Source: Burkholderia sp. D-99 (GTDB taxonomy: Bacteria; Pseudomonadota; Gammaproteobacteria; Burkholderiales; Burkholderiaceae). From it: a DNA stretch of 64,000 nucleotides. The notes below the pieces were generated by a model. The model made no database searches and was not told where the DNA came from. It worked only from the letters and a program-made list of their open reading frames with translations. Where the stretch lies: the NCBI RefSeq assembly GCF_011605345.1, contig NZ_JAAOXM010000001.1, positions 1-64,000 on the forward strand, read 5' to 3'. A program made the translations under genes and the position numbers. Shown piece after piece: positions 16,700 to 24,013 of the stretch. Within the stretch, counting starts at the first letter, position 1. The number at the start of each line of letters is the position of its first letter.

Positions 16700-16781
16700 C
16701 GCGGCGCGTGCCGGGTGTCACCACCGGCAGGCCGGGCGGCATCCCCTTATACTGAACGTTTCCCGCCATTCGATTTTCGCC

Positions 16782-16973
16782 GTGCCCACGCCTGCCCCCA
16801 CCGATCCGTCCATCGACGATCCGCGTCCGACCCCGCCCGTACAGCCCGAACTGGAAGACTGCTGCAACAGCGGCTGCTCGCCGTGCGTCTTCGATCTCTA
16901 CGATGAAGCACTGGCGCGCTATCGCGTCGAGCTGGCCGAGTGGGAAGCGCGGCACGCGCAACGCAAGCCATAA
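16782..16973 (+). CDS. Small oxidoreductase-like (Cys-rich) protein
   Basis: 63 residues from a GTG start. A Pro-rich head leads to CCNSGCSPCVFDLYDEAL, the signature of the short oxidoreductase-like domain (CC-x2-GC-x2-CV-x-D). Four clustered Cys could bind metal or take part in redox; the family has no firmly known function. It is convergent with the MFS gene downstream. Confidence 0.75.
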   Translation: MPTPAPTDPSIDDPRPTPPVQPELEDCCNSGCSPCVFDLYDEALARYRVELAEWEARHAQRKP

Positions 16974-17054
16974 CGACAAGGCCGATGCCGGCGAGCGGTG
17001 CGCATTGACTGCGCGCGTTTCGAGCCGAGCCGGCGGCGCGCGTCCGGTCCCGCT

Positions 17055-18515
17055 TCACGCGCCTGCATGCAGCCGCCGATGCAACGGCCCGAGCATGGCC
17101 GACAGCGCGACGCACACGAGCAGCACGGCCGTCAGCGCGAACATCGACGTTCTGAAGCCCTGCACGTAATCGAGCGCGGCCGGATGCGCGCCGAGCCGGG
17201 CGAAGAACACGCCGCCGAGCGTGGCTGCGCCAACCGCCGCGCCGATCTGCAGCATCGCGGTGACCATGCCGGATGCAACGCCCGCGCGCGCCGTATCGAC
17301 TTCCGCGAGCACGATCCGCACGACCGACGGCAGCACGAGGCCCTGGCCGATGCCGATCGCTGCGATCCCCACGTAGAAGCCGGCGCCTGGCGCGGCTGCA
17401 CCGGCAAGCGCGGCGGCCGTCGCGACGCCGGCTGCGAGCATCGCGAAACCGAGCGTGAGCACGCGATAGCCGCCGAACCGGCCGACGAGTCGCGGCATCA
17501 GCAGCGGGCTCGACAGGAAGCCGAGCCCGAGCGGCAGGATCGCGAGCCCCGACGCGAGCGGCGACCAGTTCAGGCAGCCCTGCAGGTAGATCCCGTAGCT
17601 CAGGAAGAACGCGCTCAGCGTATAAAACAGGAACGCCAGCACGAGCCCGAGCGCGACGACGGGGTTCCGGAACAGGCGCACGTCGAGCAGCGGATCGTGG
17701 CCGCTCGCGAGACGGCGCGCCTCGACCGCCAGCAGCGCGCCGAGCATCGGCAGCGCGCCGACGAGGCACGCGACCATCCACAGCGGCCAGCCGGCCTCGC
17801 GCCCGTGCGTGAGCGGGTAGACGAGCATCAGCAGGAACAGCGACAGCAGCGCCATGCCTGGCACGTCGATGCGCTGGCCGCGCGGCGGCCGGCTTTCCGG
17901 GATGAAGCGCCAGCTGCCGATCAGCGCCAGGATGCCGATCGGCAGATTGACGAGGAAGATTGCGCGCCAGCCGAGCCCGAACGGATGCAGGCTGATCAAC
18001 GCACCGCCGCCGAGCTGGCCGATTACGGCCGCGAGGCCGAACACGAAACCGTAGAAGCCCATCACGCGTACCTGCTCCTGCGGGCTGAACACGTTGCGGA
18101 TCGTCGCGAGCACCTGCGGCGCGAGGATCGCGGCGAACAGGCCCTGCAGCACGCGGCCGCCTACCAGCACCGCGCCGCTGCCGGCCAGCCCGCACAGCGT
18201 CGACGCGACGACGAAGCCGGCCATCCCGATCATGAACATGCGCTTGCGGCCGTACAGGTCGCCGAGTCGGCCGCCGGTGATCTGCACGACCGCGTTCGCG
18301 CACGCGTACGCCGACACGACCAGCTGCAGCTCGGCCGGGCGCGCGCCGATGCCGTCGCGGATGGCCGGTAGGGCGAGATTCACAATGAAGTAGTCGAGCG
18401 GCGGCAAAATCGCGCCAACCAGCAGGACCACCAGCGCCCAGCCGTGGTGGCTGCGTGGCGGCGCTGCGGCGGCCGAGCCGGCCGGTACGCAGGGGGCAAG
18501 GGTGTCGTGGGTCAT
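17055..18515 (-). CDS. MFS transporter, DHA2-type (14 TM)
   Basis: A 486-residue multidrug-type exporter of the major facilitator superfamily. About 14 hydrophobic segments are visible; motif A in the 2-3 loop reads GGRLGDLYGRKR, and DYFIVNLALPAI in TM1 is typical of DHA2 drug:proton antiporters. It probably exports toxic compounds or a metabolite across the inner membrane. It is divergent from a LysR regulator with a palindrome beside that gene's start, the usual arrangement for ligand-induced efflux. Confidence 0.9.
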   Translation of the reverse strand: MTHDTLAPCVPAGSAAAAPPRSHHGWALVVLLVGAILPPLDYFIVNLALPAIRDGIGARPAELQLVVSAYACANAVVQITGGRLGDLYGRKRMFMIGMAGFVVASTLCGLAGSGAVLVGGRVLQGLFAAILAPQVLATIRNVFSPQEQVRVMGFYGFVFGLAAVIGQLGGGALISLHPFGLGWRAIFLVNLPIGILALIGSWRFIPESRPPRGQRIDVPGMALLSLFLLMLVYPLTHGREAGWPLWMVACLVGALPMLGALLAVEARRLASGHDPLLDVRLFRNPVVALGLVLAFLFYTLSAFFLSYGIYLQGCLNWSPLASGLAILPLGLGFLSSPLLMPRLVGRFGGYRVLTLGFAMLAAGVATAAALAGAAAPGAGFYVGIAAIGIGQGLVLPSVVRIVLAEVDTARAGVASGMVTAMLQIGAAVGAATLGGVFFARLGAHPAALDYVQGFRTSMFALTAVLLVCVALSAMLGPLHRRLHAGA

Positions 18516-18651
18516 GAAAGCAAGTCCGAAGGAATGAGGGCCGGATCCAGGCCGGACCCGCCGCCGGGCGCGCCGGTTCGACCGGGGGCGGGCGATTGAC
18601 CGACATTCTGGGCGGCGGCAATGAATCGGAAAAGCGGGAATTGGTGGTAGC

Positions 18652-18674
18652 ATCCATCGGGTTACTCGATGGAT
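18652..18674. promoter_or_regulatory. Perfect palindrome at the lysR start (candidate operator)
   Basis: ATCCATCG (18652-18659) and CGATGGAT (18667-18674) are perfect inverted repeats with a 7-bp spacer. It ends 11 bp before the LysR start codon in the MFS/LysR divergent region, a position suited to autorepression. Confidence 0.6.
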
Positions 18675-18685
18675 GGAGAATGGCG

Positions 18686-19558
18686 ATGCGCGGTTTCGAC
18701 CTGGATCAGTTGCGTACTTTCGCGGCGGTCGCGGACGCCGGCAGCCTGACGGCCGCCGCGCCGCTGCTGCACCTGTCGCAGTCGACGGTCAGTGAGCAGG
18801 TGCGCAAGCTCGAATCGCGCGCCGGCGTGCCGCTGTTCGTGCGCAGCAAGCGCGGGGTCGAGCCGACCCCGGCCGGCTCGCGGCTGCTGCAGCACGCGCG
18901 GCGCATCGTCGCGCTGAACGAGGCCGCGTTCGACGAAGTGCGCGGGCAGGCGATCAAGGGCGAGCTGCGCGTCGCGATCACCGATTACTACCGGACGAAC
19001 GAAGTCGCGGGCCTGCTCGCCCGGCTGCGGGAGTGCTACCCGCAACTGAGCCTGCACGTCAGCGCGATGAAGAGCGCGGATATCGAGGCGGCGCACGCGC
19101 GGGGGCAGGTCGATCTCGGCGTGGTGATGCACCTGTCGAGCGGGCCGTTCCGGCCGGCGTCGGCCGATACGCGCTGGGTGCTGCGGCGTGAGCCGCTGTC
19201 GTGGGTCGCTTCACCCACGCTCGCCGAGCAGTTGCCCGAGCCGTTGCCGCTCGTGCTGCTGCCGGACGACTGCATGATGCATCAGGTCGCGGTGCGCTCG
19301 CTCGACGAGCAGCACACGCCGTACCGGCTCGTGCACAGCGCGTCGGGGGTCGCGGGGCTGCAGTCGATGCTGGCGGCGGGGCTCGGTGTGGGCTGTCTGT
19401 GCGCGTCTGCGATCGGCGAGGGCATGATGCGGCTCGGCGCGAAATACCGTCTGCCGCCGCTGCCCGACGCGGTGTTTTCTCTGACGCCGCCGATGCCGGG
19501 CGAACGCGAAACCGTCACGCAGGCGCGCGAGGTGCTGTCGCGGCAATTGCTGATGTGA
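18686..19558 (+). CDS. LysR-family regulator
   Basis: A 290-residue LTTR. The N-terminal winged HTH reads FDLDQLRTFAAVADAGSLTAAAPLLHLSQSTVSEQVRKLE; the rest is a periplasmic-binding-like effector domain. I chose the ATG at 18686, which leaves 7 bp from GGAG; the ATG at 18680 is too close. It probably regulates the divergent DHA2 exporter. A diverged copy of its last ~15 codons recurs at 21832, beyond the AT-rich island. Confidence 0.92.
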   Translation: MRGFDLDQLRTFAAVADAGSLTAAAPLLHLSQSTVSEQVRKLESRAGVPLFVRSKRGVEPTPAGSRLLQHARRIVALNEAAFDEVRGQAIKGELRVAITDYYRTNEVAGLLARLRECYPQLSLHVSAMKSADIEAAHARGQVDLGVVMHLSSGPFRPASADTRWVLRREPLSWVASPTLAEQLPEPLPLVLLPDDCMMHQVAVRSLDEQHTPYRLVHSASGVAGLQSMLAAGLGVGCLCASAIGEGMMRLGAKYRLPPLPDAVFSLTPPMPGERETVTQAREVLSRQLLM

Positions 19559-20324
19559 AGCGGCTTCGAGCCGGACGACGGTTCAGGCGTGCCGGTTTGA
19601 AATGCGAAAGCCCGCACGTCTGGTCCGGCAGGCCGGACATCTACCGCACGCGTTCTTCTCAATGCGCGAGGCGTTGGCAGGGGCCGGTGGCCTGCCGGAT
19701 TGGGCTGCAACTGCAGTCTGCCACCCGCGTCATTGTGTCTACCCACTCGTATCTTCCTCACCGGATTGACGGGCTACCCCTGAATACAGGGAGGCGAAGT
19801 CTGACCCAAGGTCACAATTAACCGGCGAAGATTGACGAATAAAGAAATATGAGATTGTCGAATTGGGTTAATCGCTCGAATGCGACACTGATCTACTCCC
19901 ACACTTGAATCGACTGCATGTGACGTACGTCGGTCGCATCGACGCAACGGCCCGCACTGTCATTGGCTGCGACCTGATCGACGTCGATCGATTGGAGGCA
20001 GTGATCTCAGTCACATCATGTTGTCGAGCAATGCGGGTCCGAAAATTGTTCGAATCCGGATGTCCCATGTTTGCCGTGCCAACCGGTGCGATGCTGTGAG
20101 CTGCCGATCAGCTGCCGGTGCGCACCGATTGACACGGGCGGATTTCGAGCCGGAGCATGGCTTGCTTGTGAATATATTGTGATGATTTCACATTCTCCCC
20201 TCCATTCTGTCGCTACCTTGTCTTGGCAATATTGAGATGAATGGGAGTGGCGACATGGTAGTGTCGTGCGATTTGACTATTACGGATTTGTCGAATTTTG
20301 GGCGTTGCTGTGTCTGGAGGCGCC
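19559..20324. other. Non-coding left part of AT-richer island
   Basis: 766 bp without a convincing gene. Base composition shifts towards A/T from about 19800 on, and codon-like periodicity is lost. I see no transposase, integrase, tRNA or clear inverted repeats. The last ~150 bp is the presumed hcp promoter region. Confidence 0.6.
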
Positions 20325-20798
20325 ATGTCGGATATGTTTGTCAAGATTGACGGAATTTCCGGTGAATCGCAGGATGAGTTTCATCGGGACGAGATTCAAG
20401 TAGATGGATGGAGATGGAAGATATCTCAGTAATCATCGATGCTTTCCGGGTCGGGTGGTGGGGCTGGTAAAGCAACAATTAACGATCTGGAATTTATTCA
20501 TCAAATCGATCGGGCAAGTCCTAATCTTATGCGCTATTGTCTGACGGGGCGGCATATTCCCAAGGTGGTGCTGACGGCCAGAAAGTCTGGTGGAACTCCG
20601 TTGGATTTCCTGAAAATCACAATGGAAGATGTTGTGATCACGGAGGTACAGTCGATTGTCGCTGAAAGCAGCTATTGTGAGCATGTGAGCCTTTCATTTT
20701 CGCGAGTCAAGCAAGAGTACACTTTGCAAGGCAGCTTGGGTGGAGGCGCCGGGACCGTCACGGCAAGCTTTGACATCAAAGAGAACCGAGATCGATGA
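20325..20798 (+). pseudogene. hcp: Type VI secretion tube protein Hcp, interrupted by an ochre stop
   Basis: The frame starts at a well-placed ATG (GGAGG six bases upstream) with MSDMFVKIDGISGESQDE, the classic Hcp opening, runs to WRWKISQ, then meets TAA at 20430-20432. The same frame resumes with SSMLSGSGGGAGKATINDL and continues as normal Hcp to 20798 (LTARKSGG, VSLSFSRVKQEY, DIKENR). One C-to-T change (CAA to TAA) explains it; no frameshift is present. Intact Hcp forms the hexameric ring of the T6SS tube. Either this is a recent pseudogene or a sequence error; an internal ATG at 20439 would give only a headless product. Confidence 0.88.
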
Positions 20799-21184
20799 GG
20801 CGACGAAATTATTTTGCGTTGTTGATTGGCGGTGTCCTCGCTCTCGTAACGGCCTACTGTGTAATCTCGAATATTCATTTCCTCTCGACCTCGGAAGTCG
20901 CTACCGGAAAGGTGGCTCATTTCGAATTCGGCAAGCACCATCCTGTGATCGCATTCGATGCGCAGGACGGACGGCATTACGAAACTTCAGTGAGCTCATG
21001 GTGGAATTTGGAGATCGGTCAATCCACGCAGGTGCGTTACTATCGCGACGACCCGGAAGGGTCGGTAACGATTGACACCTTTGCGGATCACTGGGATTAC
21101 ATATTGCTATTGACGTTTCTGGTGATGGTTACTTTGATCGCGGGATTTCGAGGTGTGCGGTTTAGAGAGGATTTGGGGCAATGA
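20795..21184 (+). CDS. DUF3592-like membrane protein
   Basis: 129 residues with an N-terminal TM (YFALLIGGVLALVTAYCVIS), a central ~65-residue extracytoplasmic or cytosolic domain (ATGKVAHFEFGKHHPVIAFDAQDG, then YRDDPEGSVTID), and a C-terminal TM (YILLLTFLVMVTLIAGF). The layout and the VRYYRDDP pattern match DUF3592 proteins. Its ATG overlaps the hcp stop (ATGA). Proteins placed this way after hcp can be immunity or accessory factors, but that is inference. Composition is AT-rich like hcp. Confidence 0.75.
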   Translation: MRRRNYFALLIGGVLALVTAYCVISNIHFLSTSEVATGKVAHFEFGKHHPVIAFDAQDGRHYETSVSSWWNLEIGQSTQVRYYRDDPEGSVTIDTFADHWDYILLLTFLVMVTLIAGFRGVRFREDLGQ

Positions 21185-21756
21185 TTTTAAGAAGGAGCCG
21201 ATGGAGGTTCAATACAAGTGCTGGCTCCGGGGTTGGTTATGGTCCATTCAATTCCGAGGCCGGTATGTTTGCGCTCAGTGATGTTCAAGGTGAATCGCAT
21301 CGATATGTTTACGCTGGATTCGGAATTGGAAGGTCCATTGTCTTGGCTTCACTTGTCAAATTTTCAAAATTATCTCTTCCGAGAATAGTGATAAAGAATA
21401 ATTCCTTGGGCGGCACGGGGGCTACCACCGAATTTACAAGTGCTGGCGGACTTTTCCTGACGGATTCGTTCAAAGGTGTAGACCTGACGGACCCCAAGAG
21501 TCTCGAAGGAGGGACAGTCTACTTCCAAGGGGCCGGAGGTTACCTATTTGGCGGTGCGGGCTCGTTAATGCTGCTCGGCCTCAATCGATCCCTGCTCATG
21601 ATGGGCATCGCAAAGCCGGGCTTCATTGGTATGGCGATCAGAAGTGCGCCAGCGGCGCTGTGGGTGGCCGGCTTTAATGAAGGGCTGCAAGATGCGGTGG
21701 GATATTCGTACATGTTTGGCCACCTTGATTACAAGGGCTTGTACAGCGCCGAATAA
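21181..21756 (+). CDS. Unknown Gly-rich protein of the hcp island
   Basis: 191 residues, family not named. It is rich in Gly and aromatic residues, with a beta-like first part (GVGYGPFNSEAGMFALSDVQ, YVYAGFGIG), a middle with FTSAGGLFLTDSF, then hydrophobic stretches GAGGYLFGGAGSLMLLGLN and SAPAALWVAGFNEGL that could insert in a membrane. The ATG overlaps the previous stop (ATGA) but no good ribosome site is seen; an AAGGAG lies just inside the frame, so the true start may be later or the N-terminus truncated. As third gene behind hcp it is a candidate T6SS cargo; this is inference. Confidence 0.55.
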   Translation: MILRRSRWRFNTSAGSGVGYGPFNSEAGMFALSDVQGESHRYVYAGFGIGRSIVLASLVKFSKLSLPRIVIKNNSLGGTGATTEFTSAGGLFLTDSFKGVDLTDPKSLEGGTVYFQGAGGYLFGGAGSLMLLGLNRSLLMMGIAKPGFIGMAIRSAPAALWVAGFNEGLQDAVGYSYMFGHLDYKGLYSAE

Positions 21757-21831
21757 GGCAATCGTTGCGTTGACCGCGCACGCGTTCTGCTCAGGCAGCT
21801 ATGGATTGTCCGAACCGGAGGACGGGGGCCA

Positions 21832-21875
21832 GTGACGCAGGCGAGAGAGGTGCTGGCGAGGCGGTCGCTGTTGTG
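21832..21875 (+). pseudogene. Decayed copy of a lysR 3' end
   Basis: Translates as VTQAREVLARRSLL, against VTQAREVLSRQLLM at the end of the intact LysR gene (19514-19557). The two 44-bp segments match at 35 positions by eye. It bounds the right side of the AT-rich hcp island as the intact gene bounds the left. Confidence 0.55.
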
Positions 21876-21899
21876 CCCCCCCTTCCTGGCGCGCAACGG

Positions 21900-22799
21900 T
21901 CACACTTGCTCGCCGTCGACGTACTCAAGCAACCCCCGCACCAGCGCATCGAACGTCGCCCGGCAGCGCGGGCTCGTGCGCAAGTCCTCATGCATCACGA
22001 CCCAGGTTTCCAGCTGCATCGCAGGCCCGTCCGGCAGCACGCGCACGAGCCGCGTATCCCGCTTCGCGAGCCCGGTCTGGCAGAAGCCGATCCCGTAGCC
22101 GGCGCGGATCATCGCGAGCTGCGCCAGGTTGCTGTCGGTGCGCAGCGCGAACGCCTCGCGCTTCCACAGCGGCATGCCGCGGCCCGCCGAGCGGATGAAC
22201 GGCGTGACCGTGTCGAAGCCGATCAGCGCGTGATGCGCGAGTTCGTCGATCGTCGCGGGCGTACCGTTGCGTGCCAGGTAGTCGTCGCGCGCATACAGCG
22301 CGACATCGATTTCGCCGATGCGCCGCGCAACGAGCGCCTCCTGCGCGGGCGGCGCCATCCGGACCGCGATGTCGGCCTCGCGCTTGAGCACGTCCTGGAT
22401 GCGGTCGGTCGGCACCAGTTCGATGACGAGCCCCGGATGGTGACGCCGCAATTGCGCGAGAATCGGCGGGAGCACTTCGACGGCGATCACGTCGCTGGCC
22501 GAAATCCGCACGATGCCGCGCACGCCGGCGCCGTGGCTCGCGGCCGCGCGCTCGAACGCGGCCGCCGCGCTGCGCAGCGCCTCCGCGTGGCCGCGCAGCG
22601 CGAGCGCCGCCTCGGTCGGCAGCAGGCCGGACGGCGAGCGCGTGAACAGTGTCTGGCCGAACCCGGCCTCGAGCGCCGCGACGTGGCGGCCGGCCGTCGG
22701 CTGCGTGATGCCGAGCGCGCGCGCCGCACCGGACAGCGAGCCTTCCGTCAGCACGGCAAGGAAGGTGCGGTAGCGTTCCCAGTTCAGATCGGTGGTCAT
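21900..22799 (-). CDS. LysR-family regulator
   Basis: A 299-residue LTTR with HTH RYRTFLAVLTEGSLSGAARALGITQPTAGRHVAALE and a full effector domain (ILAQLRRHHPGLVIELVP; IRAGYGIGFCQTGLA). It is divergent from the NAD(P)-binding epimerase-like gene with a 98-bp shared promoter region, so it most likely controls that gene. It is transcribed towards the AT-rich island. Confidence 0.92.
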   Translation of the reverse strand: MTTDLNWERYRTFLAVLTEGSLSGAARALGITQPTAGRHVAALEAGFGQTLFTRSPSGLLPTEAALALRGHAEALRSAAAAFERAAASHGAGVRGIVRISASDVIAVEVLPPILAQLRRHHPGLVIELVPTDRIQDVLKREADIAVRMAPPAQEALVARRIGEIDVALYARDDYLARNGTPATIDELAHHALIGFDTVTPFIRSAGRGMPLWKREAFALRTDSNLAQLAMIRAGYGIGFCQTGLAKRDTRLVRVLPDGPAMQLETWVVMHEDLRTSPRCRATFDALVRGLLEYVDGEQV

Positions 22800-22897
22800 G
22801 CATAAATGTATAGCTGATCCATTGGGTTCGGCAATTCCTTGGTAGCCAACGGCGCGCCAGAATGCGTGTCATGACGGTTCATTCAAGGAGAGCGGCA

Positions 22898-23881
22898 ATG
22901 ACGACCCACGCAGGCGGAACGCAACGACAGGCCCTCGTGCTCGGTGCGAGCGGCGGGATTGGCGGGGAAGTCGCGCGACAGCTGCGCGATGCGGGCTGGC
23001 AGGTACGCGCGCTGAAGCGCGGGCTCGACGCCGAGCTCGTGGAGCGCGACGGCATCACCTGGATGCGCGGCGACGCGATGGACCGCGACGCGGTGGTCCG
23101 GGCCGCGCGCGGTTGCAGCGTGATCGTGCACGCGGTGAATCCGCCCGGCTACCGGAACTGGGCCGGGCAGGTGCTGCCGATGATCGACAACACGATCGCG
23201 GCGGCGAAGGCGGAGCAGGCAACCGTCGTGCTGCCGGGCACGGTGTACAACTACGGCGCCGACGCGTTTCCGGTGCTGCACGAGGATGCGCCGCAGCATC
23301 CGTCGACGCGCAAGGGCGCGATCCGCGTCGAGCTGGAGCGCCGGCTGCAGGATGCGGCCGGGCATGGCGTTCGCACGATCATCGTGCGCGCCGGCGATTT
23401 CTTCGGGCCGAAGCTCACCGGCAACAGCTGGTTTGCGCAGGGGTTCGTCAAGGCCGGGCAGCCGGTCGCGGCCATCAGCGTGCCGGGGCGGGACGGCATC
23501 GGGCATCAATGGTCGTATGTGCCGGACGCCGCGCGCACGATGGTCGAGCTGATCGAGCGGCGCGACACGCTGGAACCGTTCGCGCGCTTTCACCTCGGCG
23601 GGCACTGGGACGCGGACGGCACGCAGATGGCGGAGGCCGTGCGCCGCGTCGCGCAGCGGCACGGGCTGCGTCCGACGGTGCGCAAGTTCCCGTGGTGGCT
23701 CGTGTGGGCCGCGGCGCCGTTCGTCACGACGCTGCGCGAATTGCTCGAGATGCGCTACCTGTGGCGCGAGCCGATCCGGCTGGACAACACGCGGGTGACC
23801 GCGGTGCTCGGCCGCGAGCCGGTCACGCCGCTCGATACCGCGATCGAGGCGACGCTGGCGGGGCTCGGGTGTCTCAAGTGA
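22898..23881 (+). CDS. NAD-dependent epimerase/dehydratase-family protein
   Basis: A 327-residue extended-SDR/NmrA-like protein. The nucleotide-binding motif is LVLGASGGIGGEVARQL, and the extended-SDR active-site area reads PGTVYNYGADAFP, with Tyr but not a clean YxxxK. Later blocks include VRAGDFFGP and FHLGGHWDADG. It probably acts on a small NAD(P)-linked substrate or senses NAD(P). AAGGAG precedes the ATG at 22898. It is the partner of the divergent LysR regulator. Confidence 0.85.
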   Translation: MTTHAGGTQRQALVLGASGGIGGEVARQLRDAGWQVRALKRGLDAELVERDGITWMRGDAMDRDAVVRAARGCSVIVHAVNPPGYRNWAGQVLPMIDNTIAAAKAEQATVVLPGTVYNYGADAFPVLHEDAPQHPSTRKGAIRVELERRLQDAAGHGVRTIIVRAGDFFGPKLTGNSWFAQGFVKAGQPVAAISVPGRDGIGHQWSYVPDAARTMVELIERRDTLEPFARFHLGGHWDADGTQMAEAVRRVAQRHGLRPTVRKFPWWLVWAAAPFVTTLRELLEMRYLWREPIRLDNTRVTAVLGREPVTPLDTAIEATLAGLGCLK

Positions 23882-23912
23882 GCAACGGCGGCGCGCGAAC
23901 GCAATCGCGTTC

Positions 23913-23921
23913 TGCTATGAT
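23913..23921 (+). promoter_or_regulatory. Extended -10 promoter of rtcB
   Basis: TGCTATGAT is an extended -10 element (TG-N-TATGAT) close to sigma-70 consensus; no strong -35 is needed or seen. It predicts transcription starting near 23928, exactly before the structured leader, so the leader would form the 5' end of the transcript. Confidence 0.6.
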
Positions 23922-23929
23922 CCGCGCTC

Positions 23930-24013
23930 CCTTCCTCGACGCTGCTGCAGGAAGGTACCCACGACCGCCGGAAAACCGGAGGTCGCGTCGTACCTTTTTC
24001 ATTTTCAGCAGCG
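23930..24013 (+). ncRNA. Structured rtcB leader RNA
   Basis: Three nested helices: outer GCTGCTG (23941-23947) with CAGCAGC (24006-24012); middle AAGGTAC (23952-23958) with GTACCTT (23990-23996), followed by TTT; inner CGACC-g-CCGG (23962-23971) with CCGG-a-GGTCG (23976-23985) around an AAAA loop. A competing helix, CCTTCCT (23930-23936) with AGGAAGG (23949-23955), uses the same bases as the middle helix. The outer helix ends one base before the ATG. This looks like a switchable cis-regulatory leader, either an attenuator or a translation-blocking fold. I do not recognise a named class. Confidence 0.7.

Noticed and set aside
23930..24013. Self-cleaving ribozyme or Y RNA (YrlA) at rtcB
   Set aside because: The nested helices do not show the conserved cores I know for hammerhead, twister or hairpin ribozymes, and no tRNA-like Y RNA module or rsr gene is present.
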